64,000 bases of DNA from Mesorhabditis belari (GCA_958450365.1 CAUEEP010000743.1:6201001-6265000); one strand, 5' to 3'. Shown: positions 11,255 to 37,398, numbered from the stretch's first letter. Notes: generated by a model from the letters alone, not told the origin. A program made the numbers and translations.

Positions 11255-11745
11255 TCTAGATCTAAAGTTATCATAAAGTTATGATTGAATTATGTTTAAG
11301 TTATGATAAAGCTATGATAAAGTTATGATTAAGGTATGATTATACACTTCTAGATCTAAAGTTAAGATTAGTTATGATAAAGTTATGATAAAGTTATAAT
11401 TAAGTTATGATTATACACTTCTAGATCTAAAGTTATGATTAAGTTATGATTAAGTTATCATTTAGTTATGATAAAGTTATGATTACACACTTCTAGATCT
11501 AAAGTTAAGATTAGTTATGATAAAGTTATGATAAAGTTATGATAAAGTTATAATTAAGTTATGATTACACACTTCTAGATCTAAAGTTATGGTTAAGTTA
11601 TGCTTAAGTTATGCTTAAGTTATGATGAAGTTATGCTTAAGTTATGATAAAGTAATGATAAACTTATGATTACACACTTCTAGATCTAAAGTTATGGTTA
11701 ATTTATGATAAACTTATGACTATACACTTCTAAACACTTCTAAAT
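11255..11745. repeat. Higher-order minisatellite, AGTTATGATAA with CTTCTAGATCTAA spacers
   Basis: 11-bp units (AAGTTATGATT/AAGTTATGATA) form blocks of 4-8, each closed by a CACTTCTAGATCTAA spacer. That makes about six higher-order units. Confidence 0.85.
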
Positions 11746-11768
11746 CTAAAATCTAATTTATGATTATT

Positions 11769-12282
11769 ATTAGGTTGATGCAAAAGTCTTTTTCATTTTT
11801 TTCGTACTTCTTTTGAAAAATAACAAAGTCATCAATTAACCTATGGTTTGCTCTAAATGAAAAGTGTTTATTGTTCAATTTCCCATCTTTTTAAGTCAAT
11901 TTGGGTTCACTTTCAAGCAAATCGAGAGTGAAAACGGGTTTTTCATAAAAACTATAAAAACCTCAAAAGAATGGCTGAACAATTTCTCTGAAAATCTGAA
12001 AAATATCTAATTTTTGTGCTCTATCTTTTATTTATTAACATCAAGATTGGTTTCCTTAGCTAAAGCGTCTAAAATGCATCATCGAGCCGTCGCCTTTTTT
12101 GACTACCCGACTTCAGGCTCTCAAAAAAATCTAGACATAAAACATTTTAAACTCGTTTTAATGTCATTTTGCAGAAAAATAATTGGCCTTTCGAAAGCAA
12201 TAAACCGTTGTTCAATTGGTGCATTTGTTACTTTTTAACGGAAGTACGAAAAAAATGAAAAAGACTTTTGCATCAACCTAAT
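11769..12282. mobile_element. Mariner-type MITE, ~514 bp
   Basis: Terminal inverted repeats begin TTAGGTTGATGCAAAAGTC and extend about 40 bp (to ...CGTACTTC), flanked by TA. The start TTAGGTTG...AAGT is typical of mariner ends. No transposase frame remains inside. A related copy (same end, similar interior with GGCCTTTCGAAAGCAATAAACC) is at 51241, and a relic at about 50305-50400. Confidence 0.8.
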
Positions 12283-14041
12283 ACATTAACTAACTTTTAT
12301 ACATTGAAATTGTGCCTATCTCTCAGAGGAATTGAAAATCTTGCACAAAAACCGGTGGCAACGGGACAAGCACCTCTCTAAATTAGCCGCAAATTTTCTT
12401 ATTTCAAGAATTTTCAAGAATGTATCGATTCGATAAATTTGTGTTTTCAACCGTTTTCAAGTTTAGACAAAAAAAAGAAATAATAATTAGGTACACGCCT
12501 CCGTTCCCTTTCTCTCTTTTCACAAATCTATTTTTCACAGTTAATCACCAATCCTTTAAATTTAAACATTTTCTTGTTAGTTATTTACTTGTTAGCTATT
12601 TTCTTGTTAGTTATTTACTTGTTAGTTATTTACTTGAAATCCCTAGGTGAGTAACAGTTGGATGGGAATAGATTTTTAGAAAAAGGGGAGGGTGAAATCT
12701 GATACATGAATATTACAAGACAGCCATCTGGCAAATCTCCAGCAATTTGTTTATTTGTTGGTTAAGATTTTTGTTCTAACTTTTGAGAAAACTCATTTTT
12801 TATCTATTCTTGAAAGTTTAGCCTTCATAGAAATAAAGAAAGTAGAGAACACCAAGAAAAGTTCGATGGCTGAGAGAGAGACAAAGGGCTCTCCAAGAGA
12901 TCCAAGAGATCCAAGGCTCCAAGACATCCAAGAGCTCCAAGACATCCAAGAGATTCATTTTCGATTCTACCGCCTTCATTTCTTCGACTTTGCCGGGATC
13001 AACGTGAATCGAAGAGAAGAAAAAAGGGGACAAGAGCTAGGCCTTTCTCTAGCTTTCTTTTCTTTCTTTCCTTTCTTTCTTTAGCTTCCCATCCCCTTCA
13101 AGAGCACAAGGTGTCGCAAATTGAATCACGGTGCCTGCTCCTTGCCCGCATCTTGCGCGCACTTCACCTCTCCGCATATGGGGCACACAAGAACTTCTAG
13201 GGGAGATGGGGAGGAGTCCCCTTTCCCCTTCGGATCTTGAGATGAGCCACAAAAAGAAACTCCTCTCATCCATAACAACTGCGAAATTCCTCTCCTCTCA
13301 ACACTGCCTTAATAGTTATTGTCAGTTATTTTATTTCTTTAGCTCTTTCTTTCTTTCTTTTCGATTTGTCTTCTAAAGAAAAATTAGTTTGAAGCTATCG
13401 TTTTCGTTTTTTTAGTTTTTTAGTTTTTAGGGTTCCCTCATTGTTTTCAACAAGTGCTTTCTTTGCGGAAAAGTTTTTGGAAACAAACGAGTGTGGGAAA
13501 AGAAAAGAAAATTTGTTTATAAAAGACCAATATTTGGACTCATTTCAGCTTCAATGTCTTTTTAAATTAGTCGTCGTCGTCACTAAAGACTTTTTTTTTA
13601 CATTAAAAAGCTATTCAGAAAGTTTTTAAACTTGTTTAAACTCTGACTGTTTAAGATTAATGCCCAGAATATTCGCAATTTTTACTGAAAAATTCAAAAA
13701 GTCTCAATGAATGGGAAGTGTTTCGAGGAGAAGGGGTATGCATTTGATATTTAGAGGAGAGAAAGCGGCCGACCGGCGCGTGGGGAGCCATTCGACTCGC
13801 CCAATGGGCTTTCCTTTTCTAGATATCACCCTTGAAACTTGAGGCTTTTTTTCAATCTTCTAAATAATCATTCTTCTTCTTCTTTTCCTTCTTTTTCTTC
13901 TTTCATTATTCAACATTCCTTCCATTATAACCTAATTTGTTTAGAAAGCCAATGAACGGTTGAAAACCCCTGCTCCATTCTTGAAACATTCTCGAAAACC
14001 AGAAATTTGCTAGCTAGAGAAAATTTACGTGAAAAATAAAG
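12283..14041. other. Non-coding stretch with short repeats
   Basis: Contains a TTACTTGTTAG repeat (12575-12640), a CCAAGAGATCCAAGAC repeat (12890-12955) and a GC-richer block at 13090-13220 that is open on both strands but lacks clear splice sites. No gene is claimed. The GC-richer block could be an unrecognised exon or promoter. Confidence 0.35.
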
Positions 14042-14356
14042 CAACAAGTGCGAGTCACGGTGGCCAGTTCATCGTCGAGCGGCTCGGGAGTTGCCCCGTC
14101 GCCACCGGTGGTGCCCGGTGAGCGCCGTGAGCGAGCCTCATTGCCCAATGGGAGAGTGACACTCGTAGTGCCTGAACAGGATGACGAGCAAAAAAGTGAA
14201 GGGAAACGGGCACCAATCGGGCCATTACACGTCACTACTCTCTCGCTACCATCGACGCATCGACGAACACCGAACAGTCGACGCGCCTCGACATTTGTTC
14301 GGCGCATGTCAATGGCTATACCATCACTGACTGCTGATCCAGTTCCATTCGCTGCG
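14042..14356 (+). CDS. Candidate internal exon, Ser/Pro/Arg-rich
   Basis: A long GC-rich block is open for about 105 codons to a strong donor GTGAGT at 14357 (phase 0). It reads VRVTVASSSSSGSGV, later HRRTPNSRRASTFVRRMSMA and ends DPVPFAA. The 5' boundary is uncertain: AAAG at 14041 (phase 0) or ACAAG at 14048 (phase 1), both weak acceptors. The RRAS motifs look like basophilic kinase sites, and ERG-channel N-terminal regions have similar composition. It is probably part of a channel isoform or of an upstream gene. Confidence 0.5.
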
Positions 14357-14519
14357 GTGAGTCGAAAGAAAATCTGTATCTTTTTGTAAAGTCTGAGGCT
14401 TTTTGTAAATTCCTGTGAAAAAGTCTGAGGCTTTTTTGTAAAAACGTTAAAAGTTAACGTTAAAAGTCTCAAATTTGACTTTTTCAGGATTCTGATTGTA
14501 AGTCAAATTTTGATATTGT

Positions 14520-14592
14520 TTCTGTTTCTGTTTCTGTTTCTAATTCTAATTCTAATTCTAATGTTTTCTAATTCTAATTCTAATTCTAATTC
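14520..14592. repeat. Short tandem repeats TTTCTG and TTCTAA
   Basis: Six-base repeats lie in the intron between two candidate exons. Confidence 0.7.
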
Positions 14593-14671
14593 ATTTCATT
14601 CAAAGATTCATTTTATGCATATGCAATTGTCACTCTTCCACATATTGCTAATGACTTTACGCAAAAAATAG

Positions 14672-14753
14672 CACTATTGCATGCATAACATTCCCATTTC
14701 TGCACCTCAAAATCCTCGAATTGACATTTCGGTGACTCTGAGTGATTTCACAG
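14672..14753 (+). CDS. Candidate small exon
   Basis: After AAAATAG the frame reads HYCMHNIPISAPQNPRIDIS and on to VTLSDFT. Two donors are possible: GTGACT at 14732 (phase 0 in and out, 60 bases) or GTAAAA at 14754 (phase 1 out). The shorter form keeps phase with the exons at 14042 and 17383. Confidence 0.35.
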
Positions 14754-15484
14754 GTAAAAAAATGAGGGGAGAGTAATTCAAGAAAATAGTGAATAAAAGA
14801 TGAGAGAGAAAATAGGGATGAGGTCGCTCTGAGGGCTAGAGTGTCGACTTGCCCACAATGTATAGTATTTCATCTTTTTTTTTCTTTCTTTTTCCCTTTT
14901 TCTTGCCCAACGAACATTTAAAATAAAAGCTCAATTTGTTGGATTAATTCATAATGTTGGATTCATAATGACTATTTCATTCTTTTAGTCATTTTTCTTG
15001 AGTAAGAACCTTTAACCATCGTATGATGGTTAAAGCATGACGACTAATTACTATTTTTTTGACTTTTTCAAATGCTTTGGACTTTTTTTGGCTCTAGAGA
15101 ATCGTTTTTTTTTCGTTTAATGAAACTCCTAGTCAAAAACTCAAAAGATTCGCAGCATAGTTTGAGAAAAAAAGCAGACTTTTGATATTTTGATAGATTT
15201 AAGAAACATAGAATCTCTCTTTTATCTCTCTTTTACTTCTTTGAGCCGTTTGATTGACAACTCGAGACTTAGAAACTCTGTATTTAGGGACATGTGTCCC
15301 AGCAAATTGTCACAGCAATGCAATGCTAAAGTTTTTTTTGCTTATTGAAATTTTAAAAGGTTTTCATTTTTGCTTATATTTAAGAAAATCCACTATTTTA
15401 CCTATCCAATTTAAATCTATTTATAACTTAATTTTCTTTTCAATTGAAGCCATCAAATGATGATTGCAAATCTAGCTTGTTTGA

Positions 15485-15695
15485 TGCTAATAAGCTAATA
15501 AGCTAAGCTAAGCTAATAGGCTAAGCTAATAGGCTAAGCTAATAGGCTAAGCTAATAAGCTAAGCTAATAAGCTAAGCTAATAAGCTAAGCTAATAAGCT
15601 AAGCTAATAAGCTAAGCTAATAAGCTAAGCTAATAAGCTAAGCTAATAAGCTAAGCTAATAGGCTAAGCTAATAGGCTAACAAGCTAAGCTAATA
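15485..15695. repeat. Minisatellite, 13 bp AAGCTAAGCTAAT
   Basis: About 16 copies of a 13-bp unit with AAT/AGG variants. Confidence 0.9.
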
Positions 15696-17382
15696 AGAAG
15701 CTGATTTTGAAAGAATTTTCTTTTTTCTCTATTGGGTGTTTGTGGTTGAGGTTGGTTGTGGTCGGGACGGTGATTTATTGGTGGCTAAAGGGAGAGAGAC
15801 TTCTCTCTTCACCCCACTCTTCACTTCTCTCTTCACTCCACTCTCTCCCCCTTCAACCATTTTTGACTCAAACCAACCCTCTAGGCAACTTTTTCTACTC
15901 TATTTTAGTGTGCCCATTTTTGTGGCATGTTTATGAGGGTTTGTTAGCCAAAAATGTTCCCCTCAATTCTCTCTTTTCTGACATCAAATTCTTCGTTTTT
16001 TTGTTGTTGTTTAACTACCCATTTGCCATTCAATTCCGTTTTCTTTTTCTTTTCTAAAGTTATAATAAGCTGAGGTAGCCAGATTGCCAGGTAACCAGAT
16101 GATTTAAATGAAGGTAAAGATGGATATCATATCATTTAATTATCATTTAATCATACATATCATTTAAAAGTACAAGTACAAACATGTACTTGTTTGTATA
16201 TGTACTTGTTTGTACATGTACTTGTTTGTACTTGATTTAAATCAATACAAGTATTTAAATCAAGTACAAACAGAAAAAGTAATTCAGTTCAAATTTAAGC
16301 TTTCAACTTGCTTGATTTCAAAAAAAGAAAAGCTTTTTTTATTTTGAAAGAGAAAGTCTAATTAGATGGAAAGCTGAAAAGTCTCCTTCCATAGCTTCAT
16401 TGATTTCAGTAAAGGCTCTAGCGGGGGGGTTTGAAATGTGTGACGAGCACCGTCAAATTATACGTCTTCGGCCAATTCGGTGTCCTTCTTCTTGAGGCAA
16501 TCCCGGGCTTCTCACAAGAAAGCAAGGCTCCTTTCTCTTCTTTTCTTTTCTTTCTCACCCCATTTCTTTTTCTTTTTTTTTCATCCTAGAGCTCATATCA
16601 CTTCATTCATTTTTATTTTATCTTGTTTTTTATCTTGTCTTGTTAAAACATTGAACAGATAGGCAATTCTGTTTTGAAAAGATTATTTTTGTTGAGTCAA
16701 GCCATTTTTGAGTTTTTCTTTTGACACGGAAGTTCTTTTGATGTCTTTTAATGTCAGCAAGCAAAAAAAAGCATAGAAATTTTCTTTACTTTACTTTACA
16801 AATTCCTTGATTCTTTGTCTAATGTTTAAAAGTCGATTTAGTCAAAAAGAATGAGTAAGATTTGAGATAGGATCCAGATCGGAAGCGGAAAAGAAAGGTG
16901 TAGTTGGACACATGTCCCTAAATACAGCTTTTTGAGGCTCTGTGAGCGCCATCTGTCGAGAAATCCAATTCTCACAAGACCCATAGACTTGACTCTCTTT
17001 CTCTTTCTCTCTCTTTCTCTCTCTTTCTCTCTCTTTCTCTCTCTTTCTCTCTCTTTCTCTCTTTCTTTCTCTCTCTTTCTTTTTACTATCATTGGCTTAA
17101 GAAAAGACGGCTCAAAGACTGAAAGATGCCAAGCGGAATGACCCTCGGTCATTCCGCTTCGAGAAAACTTTAGCTTGAATCCTCATTCTCCAATAATTCA
17201 AGCAATTGATCCTTTTCTTTCTTTACTTCTTTCTCTTCTTCTCTTTCTCTTCTCTTTTTCTATTTTGTTGCGTTTAATTAAGACTTGAAAAAGCTTTAGC
17301 TTTAGCTAAAAATCAGCTAAAAAGCTAGCTTTAGCTTTAGCTAAAAATCAAAAGCTTTTACCTTATCTTTTTCTATTTCTAG
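15696..17382. other. Non-coding stretch
   Basis: Holds palindromic GTACTTGTTTGTACATGTACTTG runs (16160-16270), a CTCTCTTT microsatellite (16988-17080), and two short blocks sharing GGACATGTGTCC / GGACACATGTCCCTAAATACAG (15290 and 16907) that look like halves of one dispersed repeat. No coding evidence. Confidence 0.5.
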
Positions 17383-17571
17383 AAAACTCAAAAAAAAACT
17401 GGAAGTGATAAGAAAACGTTTATCACTTTATTTGATGGAAAAACTTTCCGTGAGAAAGAATGGCCGATAATGGCATCGGCTGTAATTCGTCGTCATGGCC
17501 AAAACGTGGCCACAGTCTCACTGAGTCAGCCAGCTTCACATCACCAAAGACATGCTGTACGCAAATTCACG
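17383..17571 (+). CDS. Candidate internal exon, well supported by composition
   Basis: A 189-base exon runs from the acceptor TTTCTAG to a GTATTG donor, phase 0 in and out. It is open for 63 codons. It reads GSDKKTFITLFDGKTFREKE, then WPIMASAVIRRHGQNVATVS, and ends HAVRKFT. The balanced composition is that of a folded protein, unlike the low-complexity frames around it. It joins in phase to a 26-base exon at 17661. I do not recognise a family. It may be the N-terminal part of a long channel isoform or of a separate upstream gene. Confidence 0.55.
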
Positions 17572-17660
17572 GTATTGCTTTTAAAGCTTTTAAATTTTTA
17601 AAAAAATCGATTTAAACCCAATCCAACTTGTTCTCATTTATTTATTTATTTAATATTCAG

Positions 17661-17686
17661 GCGTTTATCCATTTCCAACGTCACAG
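17661..17686 (+). CDS. Candidate micro-exon, 26 bases
   Basis: It is bounded by the acceptor ATATTCAG and donor GTAGCA and reads AFIHFQRH plus two bases (phase 0 in, 2 out). Phase 2 would fit an acceptor at 21057 of the first common channel exon. Confidence 0.3.
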
Positions 17687-18264
17687 GTAGCATGAAATCC
17701 TTAAAAAAATTCAAAGCATTACTCAAATTTTCGTTTACTCGTTTTCTCTAAACAATTCGAAGCAACTCTAAACAATTTCCCGATCTTTTCCCCTTCTCCC
17801 CCAAATCTTTTCCTTATTTGACAAGGTTGACTGGATTTTCAAGCGAAAATCCCTTTTTGTTCTTTGTCAAAATTGTTTTGAAAGGAGTGCTATTATAAGA
17901 GAAATAAAAGAAATCGCAAGAATCGTGATATATCGATGATGCCATCAAATGCGATATCAAATTCCAGCGTCCTATTTCCGTGTTATTTTCGCTAAGCTTT
18001 TTGGGCTAAGCTTTTTGGGCTAAACTTTTCAATTCTTTTCTTTACTCTAAAGATGATTAAGCCTCTAAAATGGGCTAGTCACCAAGTCGTTCAGAGATTC
18101 ATAGACCAATTTTGTCCCCTTCACCTTTGATTCTCCGCCAATTTTCTATTGTGTTCGTTGGGAGAGTTGAAGTTCGAGAGTTTGACGGGAGAATTTGACG
18201 GCAAAGTTTGAGAGCAATTAGAAAGACGAATATTATTATTGCTATTCGAAATTCTAACTTTCTC

Positions 18265-18366
18265 ATGGAGTCAACAATACGAAAATTGACAATGAATGGA
18301 ACGCCGGCATTACTTATGCGAAATCTTCTTGTTCAAGATGCAAAAGCTGGAGCAAAGCTCAACGTT
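18265..18366 (+). CDS. unc-103: Candidate alternative first exon of the ERG channel gene
   Basis: ATG 18265 opens exactly 34 codons (MESTIRKLTMNGTPALLMRN, ending AGAKLNV) closed by a donor GTATGC in phase 0. It sits 2.7 kb upstream of the common channel exons and is in phase with the possible 21047 boundary. C. elegans unc-103 is known to use several promoters and alternative 5' exons, so this is a natural reading, but no transcript is available. Confidence 0.5.
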
Positions 18367-18386
18367 GTATGCTAATTTAAATCTTA

Positions 18387-18936
18387 TACCGTATTCTCTC
18401 TAATAGAGGTGCACTCTCTAATAGTATTGCACTCTCTAATGTATAGTTAGATAGTATTGCGGTCCAGGAGGGGATTCAAAAAACAGTAGTGCACCCTCGA
18501 AAATTTGAATTTCTGTTTGCTTCTTTTTCATCTAAACCTTTTTGACTTTATGTTTATGTGACATTCTAAAGCTATTCAAGCAAGCAAAAGTGAGGCTTTT
18601 TTTATTCATTTATTAGTTAGCAGAAAGTTGCTAACTAAAAAGTTAGCAAAAAATCTAAAATTGTTGTGCAAAGTGCAAAAACACCTCTTTTTTTGTTTGT
18701 CAAGACACAAATGTTGTTTGTCAAGACACAAATTGTCAACTCGCCGGCCCACAACTGTATGTCAAAAGGAGCCAAAGGAGTACGTGAAAGAATTGCAAGA
18801 ATTTTTGGAATAAAGTTTATATCTGTCTTACTTTGGTAAATGATAAAACTCTTTAATAGTACTGCACTCTCTAATAGTATTGCGGTCCAGGAGGGGGTTC
18901 AAAAAATAGTAGTGCGCACTACTATTAGAGAGAATA
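18387..18936. mobile_element. TACCGTATTCTCTCTAATAG MITE with inner filler
   Basis: It starts TACCGTATTCTCTCTAATAG and ends CACTACTATTAGAGAGAATA. Inner blocks TATTGCGGTCCAGGAGG...TTCAAAAAA(A/C)AGTAGTG occur twice in the same orientation. It belongs to the group whose ends spell CTCTAATAGTAGTGCAC. It has no transposase. Confidence 0.6.
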
Positions 18937-20691
18937 TTTTATTTTGCATTTCATTTCATTGATCTTTTCAAATGTGTTTTCTAATTATTGAATCTAATTA
19001 TTGAATTTAATTATTGAATCTAATTATTGAATCTAATTATTGAAGCAGAAATAGGGTAGAAAGAATTGAGTGTCATCGAGGGAAGTGTTTAAGAAGAAAT
19101 TTCTCTTCTTAAACCTTCTTCTTTCTCCCCCTCACAAACGATAATTATAGGATCGATCTTCGTTGGGTGCTCTTGTGGAATTTGTTTCCTTTTTTTCCTT
19201 CCAATTTCTTTAGCTCTTCTTTTTCTTCTTCTTTTTCTTCTTTCTTTTTTTTGATTCAACTGCCTCATTTGCATGTTCAGTGGACATCTATATTCAGATA
19301 GAGAAACTCTCCAATCAGCTCTACTAAACAAAAAAAGAACAATTTTTAAAGATCTTTTTTCAACATTTCTTGAGACTTTCCCATCAACAAAACTCTTGGA
19401 GACAAGTTTCTTTTTTTTTAAAGAAATTCTAGAATTTTCAAATTTTTGAGAGACATTTTCATGGGGTATCCATCATATGTCCCCAAAGAACTCGTCCATC
19501 TTATCTCTTTCTTAAAATTTCCCTCTTTTCTAAATGACGGGTTTTTCTGTGTCCTTTTCTTTCAATATTTAAATAAAAAAACTTTTCCAAAATGAAAAGC
19601 TTGTAAGGAAGGTTGTAAACTTGTAAGGAAGGGGAAATATGGCTCAATTTGAAGAACCAAATCTAAGTTGAATACCGTAATCGAGCTAATCTAGATTGAA
19701 TACCAAATCTAAGCTGAGAACCGGAACCCAGCTAGCCTAGAATGAATATCTTAATCTAGACTGAATAGCCTAATCGAGACTGAATACCTTAATCTAGACT
19801 GAAAACCATCATATCCATCATATGTCTCCAAAGAACTCGTCCATCTTATCTCTTTTTTTTTTTAAAAATTTCCCTCTTTTCTAAATGACGGGTTTTTCTG
19901 TGTCCTTTTCTTTCAATATTTAAATAAAAAAACTTTTCCAAAATGAAAAGCTTGTAAGGAAAAGCTTGTAAGGTAAGCTTGAAAAGCTCTATTTATTATA
20001 ATTTAAGAGCTGTGATGGCTAATGAAATTAGCTTCAGAGAAGCCTCAGAATAAGAAAATCTAACCTCTTTTTTTTTCATAGAGAATTGATGAATGAAAGA
20101 AATTTGAGAAATTCAGCTCGCTTGCTTTTTGATTAATTATTTCCCATCATCATCATCATTTTGTTAAGTCTGCTAAGACTTGAATTTCTTAGATTTTCCC
20201 ATCTTCTTCCCATCTTTTTCCCATAGAATTCTCGCTCTCGCAGGGTTGATGAATGCAGCTACTCGTCATCCACTTCATTCAGCTATCTGTGTCTATCTTT
20301 TCTAAAGTAAAGCTCTAAAAACACGCAAGAAAAGCCCCGAGAATCCCTTTTTCCGCGCTTTCACTTGATCTTTCTTTTCGTCTTTTCGTCTTGAGCCATG
20401 TTTTAACTCGAATGAGTAAAGGGAGAAGAGTGAGAAGAGTGAGAAGAGTGAGAAGAGTGAGAAGCGTTCCCTCCATCCCATCCAACATCTCTTCTCACAT
20501 CGATAAATGCTTGCAGATTAAATATCTGATATCAATCTTTTTCATAACTCAAGCGCTTTACTCTTTCAAATCATTCATCTTTCAAATCTTTCCCCCATGA
20601 GCTTATTTGAATCTTTACCCCAACTGCACATGCTATCTTTTCCCCTCAGATTTCGTAGTCTGATTTCGTAGTCTGAAACTAAAGCTATGCA
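18937..20691. other. Non-coding stretch with dispersed duplication
   Basis: A block of about 150 bp starting CATCATATGTC(C/T)CCAAAGAAC occurs twice (about 19470-19600 and 19808-19960), separated by units of CTAATCTAGACTGAATACC. A GAAGAGTGA repeat is at 20420-20465. One short open block after CTCGCAG at 20242 (GLMNAATRHPLHSAI) could be an exon, but it has no clear donor. Confidence 0.45.
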
Positions 20692-20748
20692 ATGGCACCC
20701 ACACTTCCTAAACATCTTATGGTCGTTCTTCAAAATGGATCCTACAAG
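20692..20748 (+). CDS. unc-103: Candidate alternative first exon of the ERG channel gene
   Basis: ATG 20692 opens 19 codons (MAPTLPKHLMVVLQNGSYK) closed by a donor GTTTGC in phase 0. It lies 300 bp from the first common exon, in the place expected of a proximal promoter's first exon. It is short, so support comes from the start, phase and location. Confidence 0.45.
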
Positions 20749-21046
20749 GTTTGCTTTCTCCCGAAAACTTTCATCATTGCTGAAAAGGTCCCAACAAAAA
20801 GACTTTTGTTTTAATTAGTCTGGGCAAAGTGGCTTGAAAAATTGGTTGGGAGAAGCTAGAGACACAGACACACCTGTGGACCCATAATTGCTCTGGGAAA
20901 CTGTCGGGGATCGATTGCGAAGAGCCGCCCTTCAAAAACACTCGCCTCACCTCTCCTTCTTCGTCTTCTTCAGCTGATATTCCTAGATCGTCTCGCAATT
21001 TTCTGACTCTCTATATGATTAGAGAAAGCAGGCTAGCTGATCAAAG

Positions 21047-34594
<13,548 letters not shown>

Positions 34595-36610
34595 TCAGGC
34601 ACGTGTGCGTAATCCCAAATCGAACCGAATTCCATTTTCCTTTTCTTAGCCGTCTCTTAATCGATTGCTCTGAAATTTTGTCTACAAATAGAAATAATTT
34701 TCAGCTTGTAGGCCAAGAGAAATGGCTGAGAAAACGAAGATGGAATTAGGTTTGGGTTGGAATTTTCCCATGTCGCTTCTCTTAAATACGAGGTCAGCCG
34801 CATTCAAATGAAAACGAGTCCCCAACTCTAGTCCAATATTTTGTAGGGAAATGAAAAGTGTTAAAGTTTGTGTAATAATTTGATGATAGTATTAGTAGTG
34901 TTAAATCACTGATGCATTTGAGTTTTCTAAAATCTCGAGTTTACCTTAACATTCATTTTCCACTAGGGACACTAGAGATAAGGTTAAATTAAAAAGCCAT
35001 TCAAACTTTCATGTTTCATTTTCCATTGTTATTTCTGGATTTCTTTAACGATGGTATTTGTGGTTAGATTTGACTTGGATTGGATTGGGTTTCATTGGGT
35101 TTCATTGGGTTTCATTGGGTTTCATTGGATTTGAATTTGACTATTAGATTGGATTTGGATTTGACTTGAATTTGATTGAATTTAGGTTTGACTGTTAGAT
35201 TTGACTGGATTTGATTTGATTTGAATTTGACTGGATTTGATTGGATTTAGATTTGACTATTAGATTGGATTTGGATTTGACTTGGATTTAACCAGATTCA
35301 GATTTGACTATTAGATTTGACTAGATTTGATTTGATTTGGATTTAACTGGATTTAGATTTAACTATTAGATTTGGTTGGATTTAGATTTGACTTGGATTT
35401 GACTGGGTTTAAATTTGACTATTAGATTTGGTTGGATTTAGATTTGGCTTGGATTTGACTGGATTTAGATTTGACTTGGATTTGGTTGGATTTAGATTTG
35501 ATTTGGATTTGACTGGATTTAGATTTGGCTTGGATTTGACTGGATTTAGATTTGGCTTGGATTTGACTGGATTTAGATTTGGCTTGGATTTGACTGGATT
35601 TAGATTTGGCTTGGATTTGACTGGATTTAGATTTGGCTTGGATTTGACTGGATTTAGATTTGGCTTGGATTTGACTGGATTTAGATTTGGCTTGGATTTG
35701 ACTGGATTTAGATTTGGCTTGGATTTGACTGGATTTAGATTTGGCTTGGATTTGACTGGATTTAGATTTGGCTTGGATTTAACTGGGTTTAGATTTGACT
35801 TGGATTTGGTTGGATTTAGATTTGACTTGGATTTGGTTGGATTTAGATTTGATTTGGATTTGACTGGATTTAGATTTGACTTGGATTTAACTGGGTTTAA
35901 GTTTGACTATTAGATTTGATTTGACTTTGATTTAACGATTAGATAGTTTACTATCTAATAGTTAAATTATACTATAGTTTTATTATTCAAAATAAGATAA
36001 AGAATCCAATTCGAAACCTAAGCTATGAGAATTAGACCTGTTCAGTTTAACATACAAATACCGTGATCTCCAAAATCCCATAATCACTAATAAAATAGAT
36101 TCTAAAGAATTCCTTATCAAAGAAATTTTTCCATTTAACTAAATAAACCTTTTTTTATATGTAAAAAGTATTTTTATGTGTTTTTATGTATTTTTATGTA
36201 TTTTTATATATTTTTATATATTTTTATATATATTTTTTTGAAATCTTAGGTTTCAATTGTGAAATTTTGATGTGCCTTCTCTATTCTTTTATCCTTGATA
36301 CTTTTCAATTTCAATTTCAATTTCAATTTCAATTTCAAATTCAATTTCAAATTCAATTTCAAATTCAATCTCATATTCAATGTTTTAACGTTTAAACATC
36401 CAAAATTTGATACAAAACAATTTCTCGGTTGTTTTGTTCTTTTCTCTTTTTCTTTTTCTTTTTCTTTTTCTTATGTCTTTTTTTCTTTATTTAAACACTT
36501 TTCAAACCGTTGACACGACCCGAAAAAAATGATCTCAACTCTTAGCCCAATTTGTTTTTTTTTTGCATTTCATTTCTATTTTAAGGTAGTTAGAATTGCA
36601 AAATTTTACA
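34595..36610. other. 3' side of the channel gene, repeat-dominated
   Basis: The first 300-400 bp after TAG 34594 are probably 3' untranslated region. A canonical AATAAA was not found close to the stop. The rest is the minisatellite at 35060-35930 and short TTTTTATGTA and TTTCAA repeats at 36170-36370. No gene is seen. Confidence 0.5.
35060..35930. repeat. Minisatellite, 27 bp GGATTTAGATTTGGCTTGGATTTGACT
   Basis: The array grows from irregular GGATTTGA-type units on the left to at least ten nearly identical 27-bp copies (about 35515-35780), then decays again. The unit is a multiple of 3, which creates a 161-codon + strand frame of nine-residue repeats (GFRFGLDLT). It has no start context or splice support. 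Confidence 0.9.
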
Positions 36611-37031
36611 TACCGTAAATACTGTAATAGTACCCCATTCCCATAATGACGGTGCGGAGTGTTGCGTAGCTCTAGCTTTGAACGAGTTTTTCTCGACACT
36701 GGTTTATGATACAATGAGCGCTTTGGTATCAAAACATAGCCCTGAATTTCAGCTATTTTTTGATACCAAAGACGCATTTTTTGAAAGTACGGGTACGTAC
36801 AGTCGCGTAGTCGCAAACGTTTTTTAATATTTCATTTTTTTCAAAGCGCCCGTACTTTCAAAAAATGCGGCTTTGGTATCAAAAAATAGCTGAAATTCAG
36901 GGCTATTTTTTGATACCTAAGCGCGCATTGTAGCATAAACCAGTGTCGAGAAAAACTCGTTCAAAGCTAGAGCTACGCAACACTCCGCACCGTCATTATG
37001 GGGGTGGGGTACTATTACAGTATTTACGGTA
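36611..37031. mobile_element. TACCGTA-family MITE, extended palindromic form
   Basis: A 421-bp element with complete ends and duplicated inner blocks (GACGGTGCGGAGTGTTGCGT left, complementary right), like the copy at 32122. Confidence 0.85.
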
Positions 37032-37398
37032 ATGGTTAAATTTTTTTTGAACTGCCAACCATTTTGGAATCTATTTTTTTTTCTTTTCTGCTAGCTTAGT
37101 TTTTTTAAATTTCCTCAAACGGGTCTTTCAGAAAAAAAGATTTTCAAATCATAAAACCCCTAAGAAAGGATTTCTCGCATAATTTTCTCTTTTTCTTTTT
37201 TCTTTTTTCTTTTCTTCTCTCTATTCTTTTTTACTTTGTTTATTTGTTGTTTTTTCTTTTGATTCTTTGAAACTTTCAGAGAGATTATATTTTCTTTTTG
37301 TTTTAAATTTGTGAATAAATTTTTATTTAACAGCACGAATGATTGGTGACCGTGGGGGGAGCAAAATAAGTTAAGATTGATTAGAAATTTCGTAGAAA

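Noticed and set aside
14014..14472. 152-codon - strand frame opposite the Ser/Pro-rich exon
   Set aside because: The + strand frame ends exactly at a strong GTGAGT donor. The - strand frame has no matching signals and is Cys-rich, as shadows of Ser/Arg codons often are.
14488..14497. Possible 10-base micro-exon between TTTTTCAG and GTAAGT
   Set aside because: Including it breaks the frame into the next candidate exon at 14672 (stop after six codons), whereas direct joining keeps phase.
20774..20998. 74-codon - strand frame near the first channel exons
   Set aside because: It has moderate complexity, but no donor or acceptor in phase and it lies opposite the channel promoter region. Not supported.
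35428..35913. 161-codon + strand frame of nine-residue repeats
   Set aside because: A 27-bp minisatellite read in one open frame. The array decays on both sides without exon boundaries, and the frame matches no expected protein composition.
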